A stretch of DNA of 64,000 bases. Source: Chitinophaga pinensis (lineage in GTDB: Bacteria; Bacteroidota; Bacteroidia; Flavobacteriales_D; Crocinitomicaceae). The position numbers and the translations under genes are program-made. Positions 27,538 to 36,613 of the stretch are shown one piece after another. The stretch is taken from NCBI GenBank assembly GCA_945863605.1, contig CAMAZP010000010.1, forward strand, positions 23,429 through 87,428, in the 5' to 3' direction. Numbering within the stretch: position 1 is the stretch's first letter; the number at the start of each line of letters is the position of its first letter. The notes under the pieces were generated by a model that was given only the letters and a program-made list of their open reading frames with translations, did not search any database and was not told the origin of the DNA.

Positions 27538-28725
27538 ATGATCCGAAGAAATCAGTTAGAAATAGTAAAATCAAGGATGAATGAGACGAGAAAATTCATT
27601 CAAGTTTTGATGGGCCCTCATCAAGTTGGTAAAACAACAATGATGAAACAACTAACGGAAGAAGTACTAATTGATACTATTTCTGTTTCTGCTGATGGGG
27701 TAATCAATTCGAATTGGTTATGGATTCAACAAATTTGGGAAAATGCACGCATTCAATTAAAAAACTCAACAAAAAATGAATTAATTCTAATAATTGATGA
27801 AATTCAAAAATTGGATAATTGGAGTGAAATCGTTAAAGAACAATGGGATTTTGACACCAAAGAAAATAACAACATCAAAGTAATTTTACTTGGCTCTTCG
27901 CGCTTGATGATTCAGAAAGGTCTTACTGAATCGCTTGCAGGAAGATTTGAAGTAACGTATGTTGGACATTGGTCTTTTACAGAAATGGAAGAAGCTTTTG
28001 GTTGGAGTGTAAATCAATACATTTATTACGGAGCGTACCCAGGAGCAGCAAGTTTAATTCACGAAGAAGAACGATGGAAAAATTATATTAAAGATTCCTT
28101 AATAGAAACGAGTATTTCAAAGGATATTTTGATGTTGACGCGCGTTGATAAACCAGCAGTTTTGAAACGTTTGTTTGAATTAGGTTGTCTGTATTCAGGT
28201 CAAATTCTAGCCTACACAAAACTTTTAGGCGAGTTGCAAGATGCAGGTAACACAACTACTTTATCTCATTATTTAACCTTGCTTTCAGATTCAGGCTTGT
28301 TAGGTGCAACTGAAAAATATGCAGGAAATGTCATTCGAAAACGTGCTTCGAAACCAAAATTTCAAGTTTTTAATAGTGCTTTACTAACTGCGCAGGATGA
28401 TTTAACATATGAAAAAGCACTATCGCATTCTAAGATTTGGGGGAGATTAGCAGAGTCTGCAATTGGCGCACATCTCATAAACAACGCTATTACTAATAAT
28501 TACACTGTGTATTATTGGCGCGAAAAAAATGACGAAGTTGACTTTATACTCGAGCGAAAAAATACCTTAATAGCGCTTGAAGTGAAAACTGGAAGACGAG
28601 CTGAAAATAACGGAATGCGCGTCTTTGCACAAACGTTTAAGCCGAAAAAAGTTTTGCTAATAGGAACAGGTGGAATTGGAATTGAAACTTTTCTAAGAAT
28701 GAATCCTGGAGTTTTATTTAATTGA
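27538..28725 (+). CDS. AAA-type ATPase with DUF4143 and nuclease-like C-terminus
   Basis: 395 residues. Walker A GPHQVGKT is at 26-33 and Walker B LILIIDEIQ at about 82-90, followed by an LGSSRLM sensor-like strand. The middle carries the DUF4143 pattern (ISKDILMLTRVDKPAVLKRLFELG, a winged-helix-like segment). The C-terminus has D-x-ILE...LIALEVKTG, the D/E-x-K layout of the PD-(D/E)XK nuclease fold. Such STAND-like ATPases are abundant in bacteria and archaea and their function is unsettled. It is monocistronic, with an array of half-sites in front. A second, diverged relative lies at 44858. Confidence 0.8.
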   Translation: MIRRNQLEIVKSRMNETRKFIQVLMGPHQVGKTTMMKQLTEEVLIDTISVSADGVINSNWLWIQQIWENARIQLKNSTKNELILIIDEIQKLDNWSEIVKEQWDFDTKENNNIKVILLGSSRLMIQKGLTESLAGRFEVTYVGHWSFTEMEEAFGWSVNQYIYYGAYPGAASLIHEEERWKNYIKDSLIETSISKDILMLTRVDKPAVLKRLFELGCLYSGQILAYTKLLGELQDAGNTTTLSHYLTLLSDSGLLGATEKYAGNVIRKRASKPKFQVFNSALLTAQDDLTYEKALSHSKIWGRLAESAIGAHLINNAITNNYTVYYWREKNDEVDFILERKNTLIALEVKTGRRAENNGMRVFAQTFKPKKVLLIGTGGIGIETFLRMNPGVLFN

Positions 28726-28748
28726 ATGGTAATCGTTAAAAAAACAAA

Positions 28749-30134
28749 TTAAATCAACCTCGCCAAAGCAAATTTCAAAGCGATTGCCGATTGTTGGTTT
28801 TTGGTTAGTAATTCAATGTATTTCAGCTGAGATTGAATGTAAGCCATTTCGCGAACATTAATCAAGAACAACGAACTTTCTCCATTTTCAAACATACGTT
28901 TTTCAGCATCCAATAAGGTTCGATTATCTTCAACAGTTTGCTTGTAAATAATCAGCTGCTCACTCATATTTTCTAAATCAACTAAGGAACTTTGAATTTT
29001 AAAATTCAAGGATGCAAAAGTATTATCCAATTGATATTCTGCCGATTGAATTTTCAATTCTGCCAATTGTAAATCACCGCGCTCTTTTCTCAAAAACAAA
29101 GGCATTTCAAAAGTCAATCCCCACTTGTAATTATTAATTGACAGTCCATCCAAAGGATTAAAATTGACTGGTTCATTCAAAAAGTTATATTGCAAGTTCA
29201 ATTGTGGTTTTAATTGTTCTCTTTTGAGTCTTTTTTCAACTTCTAAAGTTTCTATTTTGAAATTAGCAATTTGCAAATACGGATGACTTTTAATAATTGA
29301 ATCATTTACCAAAGTTTGATAATCAGCTGCATTTTGAATAACAATATCCGCTTTTGGAAGCGGAATTGTTACTTCTTCCAATTCAAGTGGTTCGTCACTT
29401 TCTGTCCATAAAAAAGTGGAAAGTTTAAGTTTTGCATTTTGTAATTCTGCTTCAAATTGTTGCAACAAAACCGCTCTTGTTTGTACTTGAATTCTTGCTT
29501 CAATGCTATCAATTCCCGGTCGATCACCAAGGTCAACGGTTCTTTTGATTGCATCGAAACGTACTTCTGCTAAGGATAATGCTTCTTGCAAAATTAAACT
29601 TGAATGATAAGCTAAAAACCAATTCCAATAAGAATATCCAGATTCATAAAACAATTCGTTCAACTGTAATTTTTGTTCAGCAAGTGTACTTTTTTGAAAA
29701 ATTCTAGCTTTGAATAATTCTGCTCTTCGTTGATCGATAAACATCCCTTGACCAAGGTTGACCGCCACACCTCCATACCACAATCCACTGTTTGGAGTTT
29801 TGTTTTGTAAGTCCAAATAAGTTCCACGGTTGTTTTCTATCCCTGATTTTAATTCCACACCATACCAAGTTGGCAACTTCAAACCAGAATTAATCATACT
29901 GTAGTACTGCGAACCTTTAAAATACTTTTGGTCCGTTTGATTATACACTTTTGGATCAAAACTACCTTTTGCTTTCAACAAATAGCTCTCCCCTACTTCA
30001 GGTTGTAAATTAGCTTGTTTTGCTAATGGATGATTGCGCAAAACCATCTCTTGAAATCCTTGCTCGGAAAAAATCACCTGGCATGAAAACGAAAGACAAA
30101 TACCTAAAAATAAAACACTTAATATTGATTTCAT
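28749..30134 (-). CDS. TolC-family outer-membrane efflux protein
   Basis: 461 residues with a signal peptide (MKSILSVLFLGICLSFSC). The long heptad-rich helices repeat twice (about 150-260 and 330-450), as in TolC trimers that form the outer-membrane duct. An N-terminal beta-rich region (LRNHPLAKQANLQPEVGESY) is typical of Bacteroidota members. It is the last gene of the TetR-ABC-HlyD-TolC run and overlaps the HlyD gene by 4 bp. It should join the HlyD-like adaptor to make a continuous export channel. Confidence 0.85.
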   Translation of the reverse strand: MKSILSVLFLGICLSFSCQVIFSEQGFQEMVLRNHPLAKQANLQPEVGESYLLKAKGSFDPKVYNQTDQKYFKGSQYYSMINSGLKLPTWYGVELKSGIENNRGTYLDLQNKTPNSGLWYGGVAVNLGQGMFIDQRRAELFKARIFQKSTLAEQKLQLNELFYESGYSYWNWFLAYHSSLILQEALSLAEVRFDAIKRTVDLGDRPGIDSIEARIQVQTRAVLLQQFEAELQNAKLKLSTFLWTESDEPLELEEVTIPLPKADIVIQNAADYQTLVNDSIIKSHPYLQIANFKIETLEVEKRLKREQLKPQLNLQYNFLNEPVNFNPLDGLSINNYKWGLTFEMPLFLRKERGDLQLAELKIQSAEYQLDNTFASLNFKIQSSLVDLENMSEQLIIYKQTVEDNRTLLDAEKRMFENGESSLFLINVREMAYIQSQLKYIELLTKNQQSAIALKFALARLI

Positions 30135-31480
30135 TTTTTATCCTTGTTAGCTTTAACATCAGACTTCTTGTAGAAATCCGGTGGGAAACCATTAATAATT
30201 CGCCAGAGTTCATACCAAACTGGAACATCTTTCAATAAAATCATAGAATTCGTACCTCCACCTACTCGCAGTGCTTTAGGCCATGAATAATCAGATGTAT
30301 CTGGGGAAATTAAAACTCGAAACGTTCCATCTTCTTGTGCAAAATTATCAACAGCAAATACTTCTCCACCATAGGTTCCGTGGCTTGTATTAGGCCAACC
30401 TGAGAAAACTATTGCAGGCCATCCGTCAAATTGAATTCTAACTTTTTGTCCTTTATGAATAAGTGGTAAATCCATTGGTAGTATATACATTTCTATTGCT
30501 AAATCATAGACTCTCGGCATAATTGTTAACACTTCTTCACCCTGCTTTACCGTTTCTCCAATTCCACTTTGAATGACTTTGGTGACCACACCATCTTGAG
30601 GTGCAGTAATTACGTACATACCATTTCGTATCGAATAGTTAGCAGATTGAGTTTGGAGTTTAGTAACATCAACCTCCGTTTCAAACATACTTGTCATTGC
30701 TGAAAATTTATCCGATTCAGCTTTTGAAATCTCGTCACGATATTTCGCTTCGATGGATGATAATTCAACTTTGGCATCAATTATATCGTTTCGTGATTGC
30801 AATAACTTTTGTTGTGCGCTTATCATACTGCCTTGTGCACGTTGCATTGAAACTTTGCGAATCTCTAAGTCTGTTTGCGATTTAAGGCCTTCTTTGGTTA
30901 ACTTTTCGAAACGGTCAAACTGATCTTTTGCGATGTCATAATTATTTCTAGCAACTTGATAATCAATACTATCGATTATTAATTTCAAACGCGTTTGCTT
31001 CAATTTAATTTGAGCTTGTTGTAATTTCAACTTTCCAGATTCAATCAATGCATCAATTCGATTATCCAGTGAAACAACTTTATCACCATATGTCTTCACA
31101 GATTGTTCTTTCACGCGAATTTGGTCTTTCGTTCGTTCTACTAATTGAGGATCGAAATACCCATCTTTCACCTCTGAAATGAAGAGCAAGGTATCTCCTT
31201 TTTTAACGATATCTCCATCTTTAACATACCACTTCTCAATTCTACCAGCGATGATTGTATTGATTGTTTGTGGGCGTTGCTCTGGACGAAGCGTAATTAG
31301 CTTGCCGTTTGAACGAACATTTTGCGTCCAAGGAATAAACATAAAGACAACTGCAAGAAAGAAAAACACATAAAAAACGCGAATAATTTTTTTTGATGAT
31401 TTTTCTTTGATTACTGATTTCAAAGCCCAAAAATCTTCTCTAGGCAATTGATTTTTATTAGTTGGTGATAAATTTAACAT
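30131..31480 (-). CDS. HlyD-family membrane-fusion adaptor
   Basis: 449 residues. A cytoplasmic N-terminus of about 33 residues, one transmembrane segment (VFYVFFFLAVVFMFIPW, about 36-53), then a periplasmic part. That part has a lipoyl half (AGRIEKWYVKDGDIVKKGD), a long coiled-coil hairpin (about 115-270), the second lipoyl half (PQDGVVTKVIQSGIGETVKQ) and a beta-barrel. It links the inner-membrane ABC subunit to the TolC-like duct. The gene begins 3 bp after the ABC gene. The adaptor features look intact, in contrast to the ATPase. Confidence 0.9.
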   Translation of the reverse strand: MLNLSPTNKNQLPREDFWALKSVIKEKSSKKIIRVFYVFFFLAVVFMFIPWTQNVRSNGKLITLRPEQRPQTINTIIAGRIEKWYVKDGDIVKKGDTLLFISEVKDGYFDPQLVERTKDQIRVKEQSVKTYGDKVVSLDNRIDALIESGKLKLQQAQIKLKQTRLKLIIDSIDYQVARNNYDIAKDQFDRFEKLTKEGLKSQTDLEIRKVSMQRAQGSMISAQQKLLQSRNDIIDAKVELSSIEAKYRDEISKAESDKFSAMTSMFETEVDVTKLQTQSANYSIRNGMYVITAPQDGVVTKVIQSGIGETVKQGEEVLTIMPRVYDLAIEMYILPMDLPLIHKGQKVRIQFDGWPAIVFSGWPNTSHGTYGGEVFAVDNFAQEDGTFRVLISPDTSDYSWPKALRVGGGTNSMILLKDVPVWYELWRIINGFPPDFYKKSDVKANKDKK

Positions 31481-31483
31481 CGA

Positions 31484-33175
31484 CTATTTTTTTGCTTTAT
31501 AAGATTGATAAGTACCTTCAAAAATCACTTTCCCTTTTTCGATTTCAACAATTTTGTCAGCAAATTCCAGCATTTGAATATCCTCAGATGAATATAAAAC
31601 CGATACGTTTTGTTGGGTGGAAATTAACTCTTTAAGTTGATTTCTTTGTACATCATTTAATCCTTCTGATGGATCTTCCAACAACACAAGTTTTGGATTA
31701 CCGACAAAAGCTCTTAGCAATAGAATTTTTCTCACGATATCTTTTGGAACAAAATGAGCTTCTGGATTCAAAACAGTATTGTATCCCTCCGAAAAATTAT
31801 TAATTGCTTCCGATAGATTTAGGATTTTGGCTATTCTTTGGACCTCCTCAAAAGTTGCATATTTTCTTCCTAGCGTGATATTGTCCAATATAGTAGCATG
31901 AAACAAACGATCTTGAAAAAGTAAGTTACCAATTTCATTTCTTAGATTTTGAATGTTTAGATTTCCAATTGGTAATCCTTCAACTGAAATATTACCAGTG
32001 CTAACTGGATACATTCCTCCTATTAAACAAAATAGTGTATTGATACTTACTGTTGAATCTGAGATTATACAAACACGTTGATTTGTGTTTACTTCGATTG
32101 TGATTTCCTTCAAAATTGGATTTCTGTACAAATCTGTGTGATAAGATACCTTATCAATAATTAGCTCAAATCCACCCTCTCTTTGTGGTATCTTAATTCC
32201 ATCATAATTTTCTAATTCTATGTCAGTAACTTGACCAATCTTCTCAACAGCAGTCATTACGTCATATACTACTTCCAGCGACATAATTAACTTTTCTACT
32301 GAGTTTAAAACCAATAATATGATAATTTCAGCAGCGATAAATTGACCAATATTCATATTTTGATTCAATACCAAAAACCCACCTATAATCAATAATGCTA
32401 AAGCAATAAGTACCTTGAATGCAATCAAAAATGTAAATTGTTGTACCAAAACTCTGAAATGTAAATTTCTTGCTGTCAAATAGCCATTTAAGTGCTCATC
32501 TGTTTTGGTTAGGGATAATTCGGGATTTCCAGCCATTTTAAAACTAAATCTGGCATGAGCAATTTCTTCCAGCCAATGAGCAATCTTGTACTTGTATTTT
32601 GATTCATTCAAGCTTGATTCAAAACCTTTCTTTGAAGTGATTTTCAATATTAATGCTAGTAAAAAAACCAAAGTCAATCCAAAAAATATGAAAAAACTGT
32701 TATAAAAAGAAAGAAGAACCAAACCAAATATAATTTGCAAACTTGCAGCTGTAAAATCAATCAATAATTTAGACAAACCTTTCTGTATGGTTAGTGTATC
32801 AAAAAAGCGATTTGTTAATTCAGGTGCATATTTTTTTATCAATTCATCCATTTTAATTTTAGGGATACGATCTGCAAATTCAAATGCTGACTTAACGAAA
32901 ATTCGTTGCTGTAAGTTTTCGGTGATACGCATTTGAGCGATTGTCAATACACCAGAGAATCCTATAGCTAAAACGACTAAAAAAACCAACACAATCCAAG
33001 AAGTACTAACCTGACCTATCTGAATAAAATTTATAATTGCCTGAATACCAAGAGGTAATGCTAATGATAGAATTCCACTTAGTACAGCAAAAATATAAAC
33101 GTTACGGATTTCAATACTATCAGGTTTTAGTAAAAGCCAAAAACGATTTAAAGGTGAAATATTACTTTGCTCCAT
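31484..33175 (-). CDS. ABC exporter-type protein with a degenerate nucleotide-binding domain
   Basis: 563 residues. An ABC exporter membrane domain (about 25-310, six hydrophobic segments) is followed by an ABC-like ATPase domain (about 335-555). The membrane half and the fold-defining strands are kept. The Walker A position reads IISDSTVSINTL (370-381), with no Gly-rich loop and Ile in place of the Lys. The LSGGQ signature reads HFVPKDI (474-480). Walker B is LVLLEDP, with Glu-Asp where Asp-Glu is expected. The H-loop His is replaced (LYSSEDI). A Gln survives in the Q-loop (LLFQDRLF). ATP hydrolysis looks unlikely. It overlaps the TetR gene by 14 bp and forms one operon with HlyD and TolC. 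Confidence 0.85.
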   Translation of the reverse strand: MEQSNISPLNRFWLLLKPDSIEIRNVYIFAVLSGILSLALPLGIQAIINFIQIGQVSTSWIVLVFLVVLAIGFSGVLTIAQMRITENLQQRIFVKSAFEFADRIPKIKMDELIKKYAPELTNRFFDTLTIQKGLSKLLIDFTAASLQIIFGLVLLSFYNSFFIFFGLTLVFLLALILKITSKKGFESSLNESKYKYKIAHWLEEIAHARFSFKMAGNPELSLTKTDEHLNGYLTARNLHFRVLVQQFTFLIAFKVLIALALLIIGGFLVLNQNMNIGQFIAAEIIILLVLNSVEKLIMSLEVVYDVMTAVEKIGQVTDIELENYDGIKIPQREGGFELIIDKVSYHTDLYRNPILKEITIEVNTNQRVCIISDSTVSINTLFCLIGGMYPVSTGNISVEGLPIGNLNIQNLRNEIGNLLFQDRLFHATILDNITLGRKYATFEEVQRIAKILNLSEAINNFSEGYNTVLNPEAHFVPKDIVRKILLLRAFVGNPKLVLLEDPSEGLNDVQRNQLKELISTQQNVSVLYSSEDIQMLEFADKIVEIEKGKVIFEGTYQSYKAKK

Positions 33176-33851
33176 CTATTTGTAGTGTTTTGTTTATAAT
33201 GTCCAATGCAAAATGCTCAAAAGCATCCTCATTTGAAAAAGTATTTGTTAATCTAGGTAAATGATCTTTAAAAAAACGTTGATTATTACTACTTTCAATA
33301 ATTGTAGAAATCAACATTGCTGGATATGGGTACTTAGGATTTATTTCTTCAATTAATTCGACTATTCGGGCAACAATTGACTTATAAAGACTATAAACAC
33401 CATCTTTATTTTCTTTATCTACAGTTTTTGTCCTGTAAACTTTAGCTGACTCATTGATAACAAGGCTCTTCAAACTTAACTCCCATTGAAAAACAAGTTC
33501 GTTTTCGGGGTTTGGTACTGAAGTAATCACGTGTAGCGATTTATAAAGTTTCCGAATTGGGTCCTCAATATTTGCCGTTTCTATAAGTAAACGATATTCA
33601 ATCATTCCCCAATACCAATTTATTAAATATAGTAAAAACAAATGCTTGCATTCAAAATACCTGTAAATAGACGCCTCTGTTGTTTCAATTCGGTTGGCTA
33701 ACTTTTTGAAGGTAAAGTTTTCAAAACCAACTTCTTCCAACAATGTGATACCTTCATTTATAATCTTCATACCAAGATTTGAACTTGTTGGGTTTTTTAA
33801 AAACAACAAATTATTGACTTTAATGCTAGCTGTTGAAAACAATTCCTTCAT
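33162..33851 (-). CDS. TetR-family transcriptional regulator
   Basis: 229 residues. The N-terminal helix-turn-helix lies about 25-70, with ITLLEEVGFENFTFKKLANR and ETTEASIYRYFECKHLFLLY, a standard TetR DNA-binding domain. The C-terminal helical part should bind the inducer and dimerise. It begins the TetR-ABC-HlyD-TolC operon, so it probably controls its own operon and perhaps the divergent gene at 33981. A near-perfect palindrome sits in the divergent region at 33875-33889. The ligand is unknown. Confidence 0.85.
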   Translation of the reverse strand: MKELFSTASIKVNNLLFLKNPTSSNLGMKIINEGITLLEEVGFENFTFKKLANRIETTEASIYRYFECKHLFLLYLINWYWGMIEYRLLIETANIEDPIRKLYKSLHVITSVPNPENELVFQWELSLKSLVINESAKVYRTKTVDKENKDGVYSLYKSIVARIVELIEEINPKYPYPAMLISTIIESSNNQRFFKDHLPRLTNTFSNEDAFEHFALDIINKTLQIDGAK

Positions 33852-33874
33852 ACCTCAAAAGTACTTAGTTAAAC

Positions 33875-33889
33875 AATAGTATTACTATT
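33875..33889. promoter_or_regulatory. candidate TetR operator palindrome
   Basis: AATAGTATTACTATT is a 15-nt palindrome, perfect apart from its central base, 24 bp upstream of the TetR start. It is flanked by similar ACTTAGTT and CTTTAGTT segments on the two sides. Size and place fit a TetR-type operator. Confidence 0.45.
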
Positions 33890-33980
33890 ACTTTAGTTAG
33901 TATAACATTTTTTATGATATTATTTATGCATTTAGAGAGTATCAATAAAAATATTTTATGAATTAAATAAATAGTTTAAA

Positions 33981-34343
33981 ATGAGTAATTTTACGAATAT
34001 GAATAAAAGAGGATTTTACTGGTCGATTTTTCTCACTAATATTATAGTTTTTCAATTAGTACTTACCTCAATTTGCTTTGTTGATTTTCATACACAATTT
34101 TCTCATCATCAAAATGAAATTATTTTAAAAAAATTGGATTCAAATTCTCAGGTAATTGAGGAAACAGAGAGTTTATTTGTTATGATTGAAGAAACAGAAG
34201 AAGAAATAGAGTTAAATGAATATACCGTCTACGTTTCAAATATCTCACATTTCAGTTATAAATCATGGATTAGCATAAATGAAAATTTAGATTCGAAAAA
34301 TTACTCCTTAACCCCATATTCCCCTCCAGAAAAAGTTAGTTAA
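33981..34343 (+). CDS. small single-span membrane protein beside SulP
   Basis: 120 residues (114 if the Met at 33999 is used). One hydrophobic segment (about 13-34, FYWSIFLTNIIVFQLVLTSI) is followed by a His-containing stretch (DFHTQFSHHQN), a strongly acidic block (EETEEEIELNE) and a C-terminus ending YSPPEKVS. No known domain is recognised. It starts 129 bp from the divergent TetR gene and ends 30 bp before the SulP transporter, so it is probably co-transcribed with SulP and the carbonic anhydrase. It could be a small partner of the transporter, but nothing proves this. Confidence 0.55.
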   Translation: MSNFTNMNKRGFYWSIFLTNIIVFQLVLTSICFVDFHTQFSHHQNEIILKKLDSNSQVIEETESLFVMIEETEEEIELNEYTVYVSNISHFSYKSWISINENLDSKNYSLTPYSPPEKVS

Positions 34344-34373
34344 AGCATTTTTTAATCTTTAATAATTTTTTTT

Positions 34374-35924
34374 ATGGTTCATTTTAAAACATGGCAAAAG
34401 GATTTGCCAGCAGGTTTAGTTGTATTTTTGGTTGCCTTACCATTGTGTTTAGGAGTTGGTTTGGCATCTACATCAGTCGAAGGAATAGACGGTTTACCCA
34501 ATTTATTTTCAGGTTTAGTCGCTGGAATTGTTGGTGGAATTGTTGTTGGCTTTCTTAGTGGTTCAAGACTTGGAGTTTCTGGACCAGCTGCAGGACTTAT
34601 CACAATAATTGTTGCAGCAATATCAACATTAGGAAGCTACGAAGCTTTTTTAGTGGCTGTAGTAATTTCTGGCATTTTTCAAGTAATTGCGGGTTTTCTG
34701 AAAGCAGGAATTATCGCTAATTACGTTCCATCTTCTGTAATTAAAGGAATGCTTGCAGCCATTGGTATCACTTTAATATTAAAAGAAATACCACATTTAG
34801 TTGGCTATGACAAAGATTTCTTTGGGGATGAATCGTTTTTCCAAAAGGATGGACACAATACTTTTTCAGAAATTTATTATTCACTTCAAGCTTTGCATCC
34901 TGGTGCAATAATCATTGGTGTTGTTTCACTTTTAATTCTCATGCTATTCGATACAAAATGGTTGAAGAAAAATAAAGTCCTATCTGTTATTCCAGGCGCT
35001 TTAATTGTTGTTGTAGTGTCTATTTTAATGAATAATCTGTTTGGAACAATTGATAAAAATCTAAAAGTTTCAAGCATTCATTTAGTTCAATTACCTGTTC
35101 CTAAATCTTTAACTGATTTTATTGGGTTTTTCTCGTTTCCAGATTTTTCAATGCTAAGTAATCCAAATGTTTATATTGTTGCCATCACGATTGCTTTGGT
35201 TGGAAGTTTAGAAACTTTACTTTCAGTTGAAGCAACTGATAAATTAGATCCTCAAAAATTTTCAACGCCAACTAATCAAGAATTAAAAGCACAAGGAGTT
35301 GGAAATATCGTAAGTGGGCTCTTAGGTGGATTACCGATAACTCAAGTAATTGTTCGAAGTTCTGCAAACATCAACTCAGGAGGACAATCCAAACTCTCAA
35401 CTATTGTTCACGGATTTTTGATCTTAATCGCAATCGTTTTCATTCCGCAATTACTCAATATGATTCCTTTGGCGGCTTTAGCGGCGGTTTTGATTATGGT
35501 GGGTTATAAATTGGCTAAAGTTTCGCTTTTCACTTCTATGTATAAATTAGGTTGGGAACAGTTTATACCTTTTGCTATTACGATTATTGGAGTGCTTTTA
35601 ACGGATTTACTGAAGGGAATTGCAATTGGTTTGGCAATATCTATTTTCTACATTCTAAAAAAGAACTACAAAAATAATTTCAAAAAAGAGATTGCTGAAA
35701 ACGAAATCAAAGTAATACTTTCTGAAGAAGTGACCTTTTTAAACAAAGCTGGAATCATCGAGATTTTAGAAACAATTCCCAAAAATTCCAAACTAATAAT
35801 TGATGGTAGCAATTGTAAATCAATTGACTATGACGTAATTGAACTTCTAAGTGAATTTCAAGTTTATGGTTCAAAAAACAAAAACATACAATTACAGATG
35901 ATAAATATTAACTTTAATAACTGA
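34374..35924 (+). CDS. SulP-family anion (probable bicarbonate) transporter
   Basis: 516 residues. The membrane domain (about 1-430) begins DLPAGLVVFLVALPLCLGVGLAS, the family's TM1 signature, and contains SGSRLGVSGPAAGL and GGLPITQVIVRSSANINSGG. A short STAS-like domain follows (about 445-516, KLIIDGSNCKSIDYDVIELL). SulP proteins carry bicarbonate, sulfate or dicarboxylates. The carbonic anhydrase gene starts 6 bp downstream, which favours bicarbonate; this substrate is inferred from context, not from the sequence. Confidence 0.88.
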   Translation: MVHFKTWQKDLPAGLVVFLVALPLCLGVGLASTSVEGIDGLPNLFSGLVAGIVGGIVVGFLSGSRLGVSGPAAGLITIIVAAISTLGSYEAFLVAVVISGIFQVIAGFLKAGIIANYVPSSVIKGMLAAIGITLILKEIPHLVGYDKDFFGDESFFQKDGHNTFSEIYYSLQALHPGAIIIGVVSLLILMLFDTKWLKKNKVLSVIPGALIVVVVSILMNNLFGTIDKNLKVSSIHLVQLPVPKSLTDFIGFFSFPDFSMLSNPNVYIVAITIALVGSLETLLSVEATDKLDPQKFSTPTNQELKAQGVGNIVSGLLGGLPITQVIVRSSANINSGGQSKLSTIVHGFLILIAIVFIPQLLNMIPLAALAAVLIMVGYKLAKVSLFTSMYKLGWEQFIPFAITIIGVLLTDLLKGIAIGLAISIFYILKKNYKNNFKKEIAENEIKVILSEEVTFLNKAGIIEILETIPKNSKLIIDGSNCKSIDYDVIELLSEFQVYGSKNKNIQLQMININFNN

Positions 35925-35930
35925 AAAAAT

Positions 35931-36566
35931 ATGGAAGCTTTTTATAATAAATTACTAGAAAACAATAAAGAATGGGTGGCAAGTAAAATCAAGCAAGACC
36001 CTGACTATTTTAATCGCCTTGCAAATGGACAAAAACCTCCTGTTTTATGGATTGGCTGCTCTGATAGTCGAGTTCCTGCAAATGAAATAATTGGGGCAGA
36101 ACCAGGTGAAGTATTTGTTCACAGAAACATTGCAAATATGGTGGTACATTCAGATATGAATTTATTGTCAGTTCTAGATTACGCAGTGAATGTATTGCAA
36201 GTGAAACACATCATCGTTTGTGGTCATTATGGCTGTGGTGGGGTTCAAACTGCAATGACTAACAAACACGTTGGGATTATTGACAACTGGATTCGTCATA
36301 TCAAAGACGTATATCGTTTTCACCAAAAAGAGCTGAATGAAATCGAAGATGAAAAAGCAAGATTCAATCGATTTGTAGAATTAAACGTAGTTGAACAAGT
36401 ACTAGATTTAGCGAAAACTTCTATCGTTCAGGGCGCTTGGGAAAGTGGTCAAGATTTACATGTTCACGGTTGGGTTTACGATGTAAAAGACGGTTTAATC
36501 AACGACTTAAAAATAACAATTAAAGACAACAAAAACCTTTCAGACGTTTATCAGTTGGATTTGTAG
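35931..36566 (+). CDS. can: beta-class carbonic anhydrase
   Basis: 211 residues. It interconverts CO2 and bicarbonate in the cytoplasm. The zinc ligands are all visible: Cys43 and Asp45 in CSDSRVP, and His99 and Cys102 in CGHYGCGG. The E. coli Can-type C-terminus (WVYDVKDGLINDL) is kept. Directly downstream of the SulP transporter (6 bp), so the pair should take up and equilibrate bicarbonate. This would feed the carboxylases, including the AccC encoded in this window. A weak 7-bp inverted repeat at 36563-36591 may end the transcript. Confidence 0.93.
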   Translation: MEAFYNKLLENNKEWVASKIKQDPDYFNRLANGQKPPVLWIGCSDSRVPANEIIGAEPGEVFVHRNIANMVVHSDMNLLSVLDYAVNVLQVKHIIVCGHYGCGGVQTAMTNKHVGIIDNWIRHIKDVYRFHQKELNEIEDEKARFNRFVELNVVEQVLDLAKTSIVQGAWESGQDLHVHGWVYDVKDGLINDLKITIKDNKNLSDVYQLDL

Positions 36567-36613
36567 AAGTAAAAAGAATAAATCCTTCTACTTTTGAATT
36601 CAAATTCAACGAA

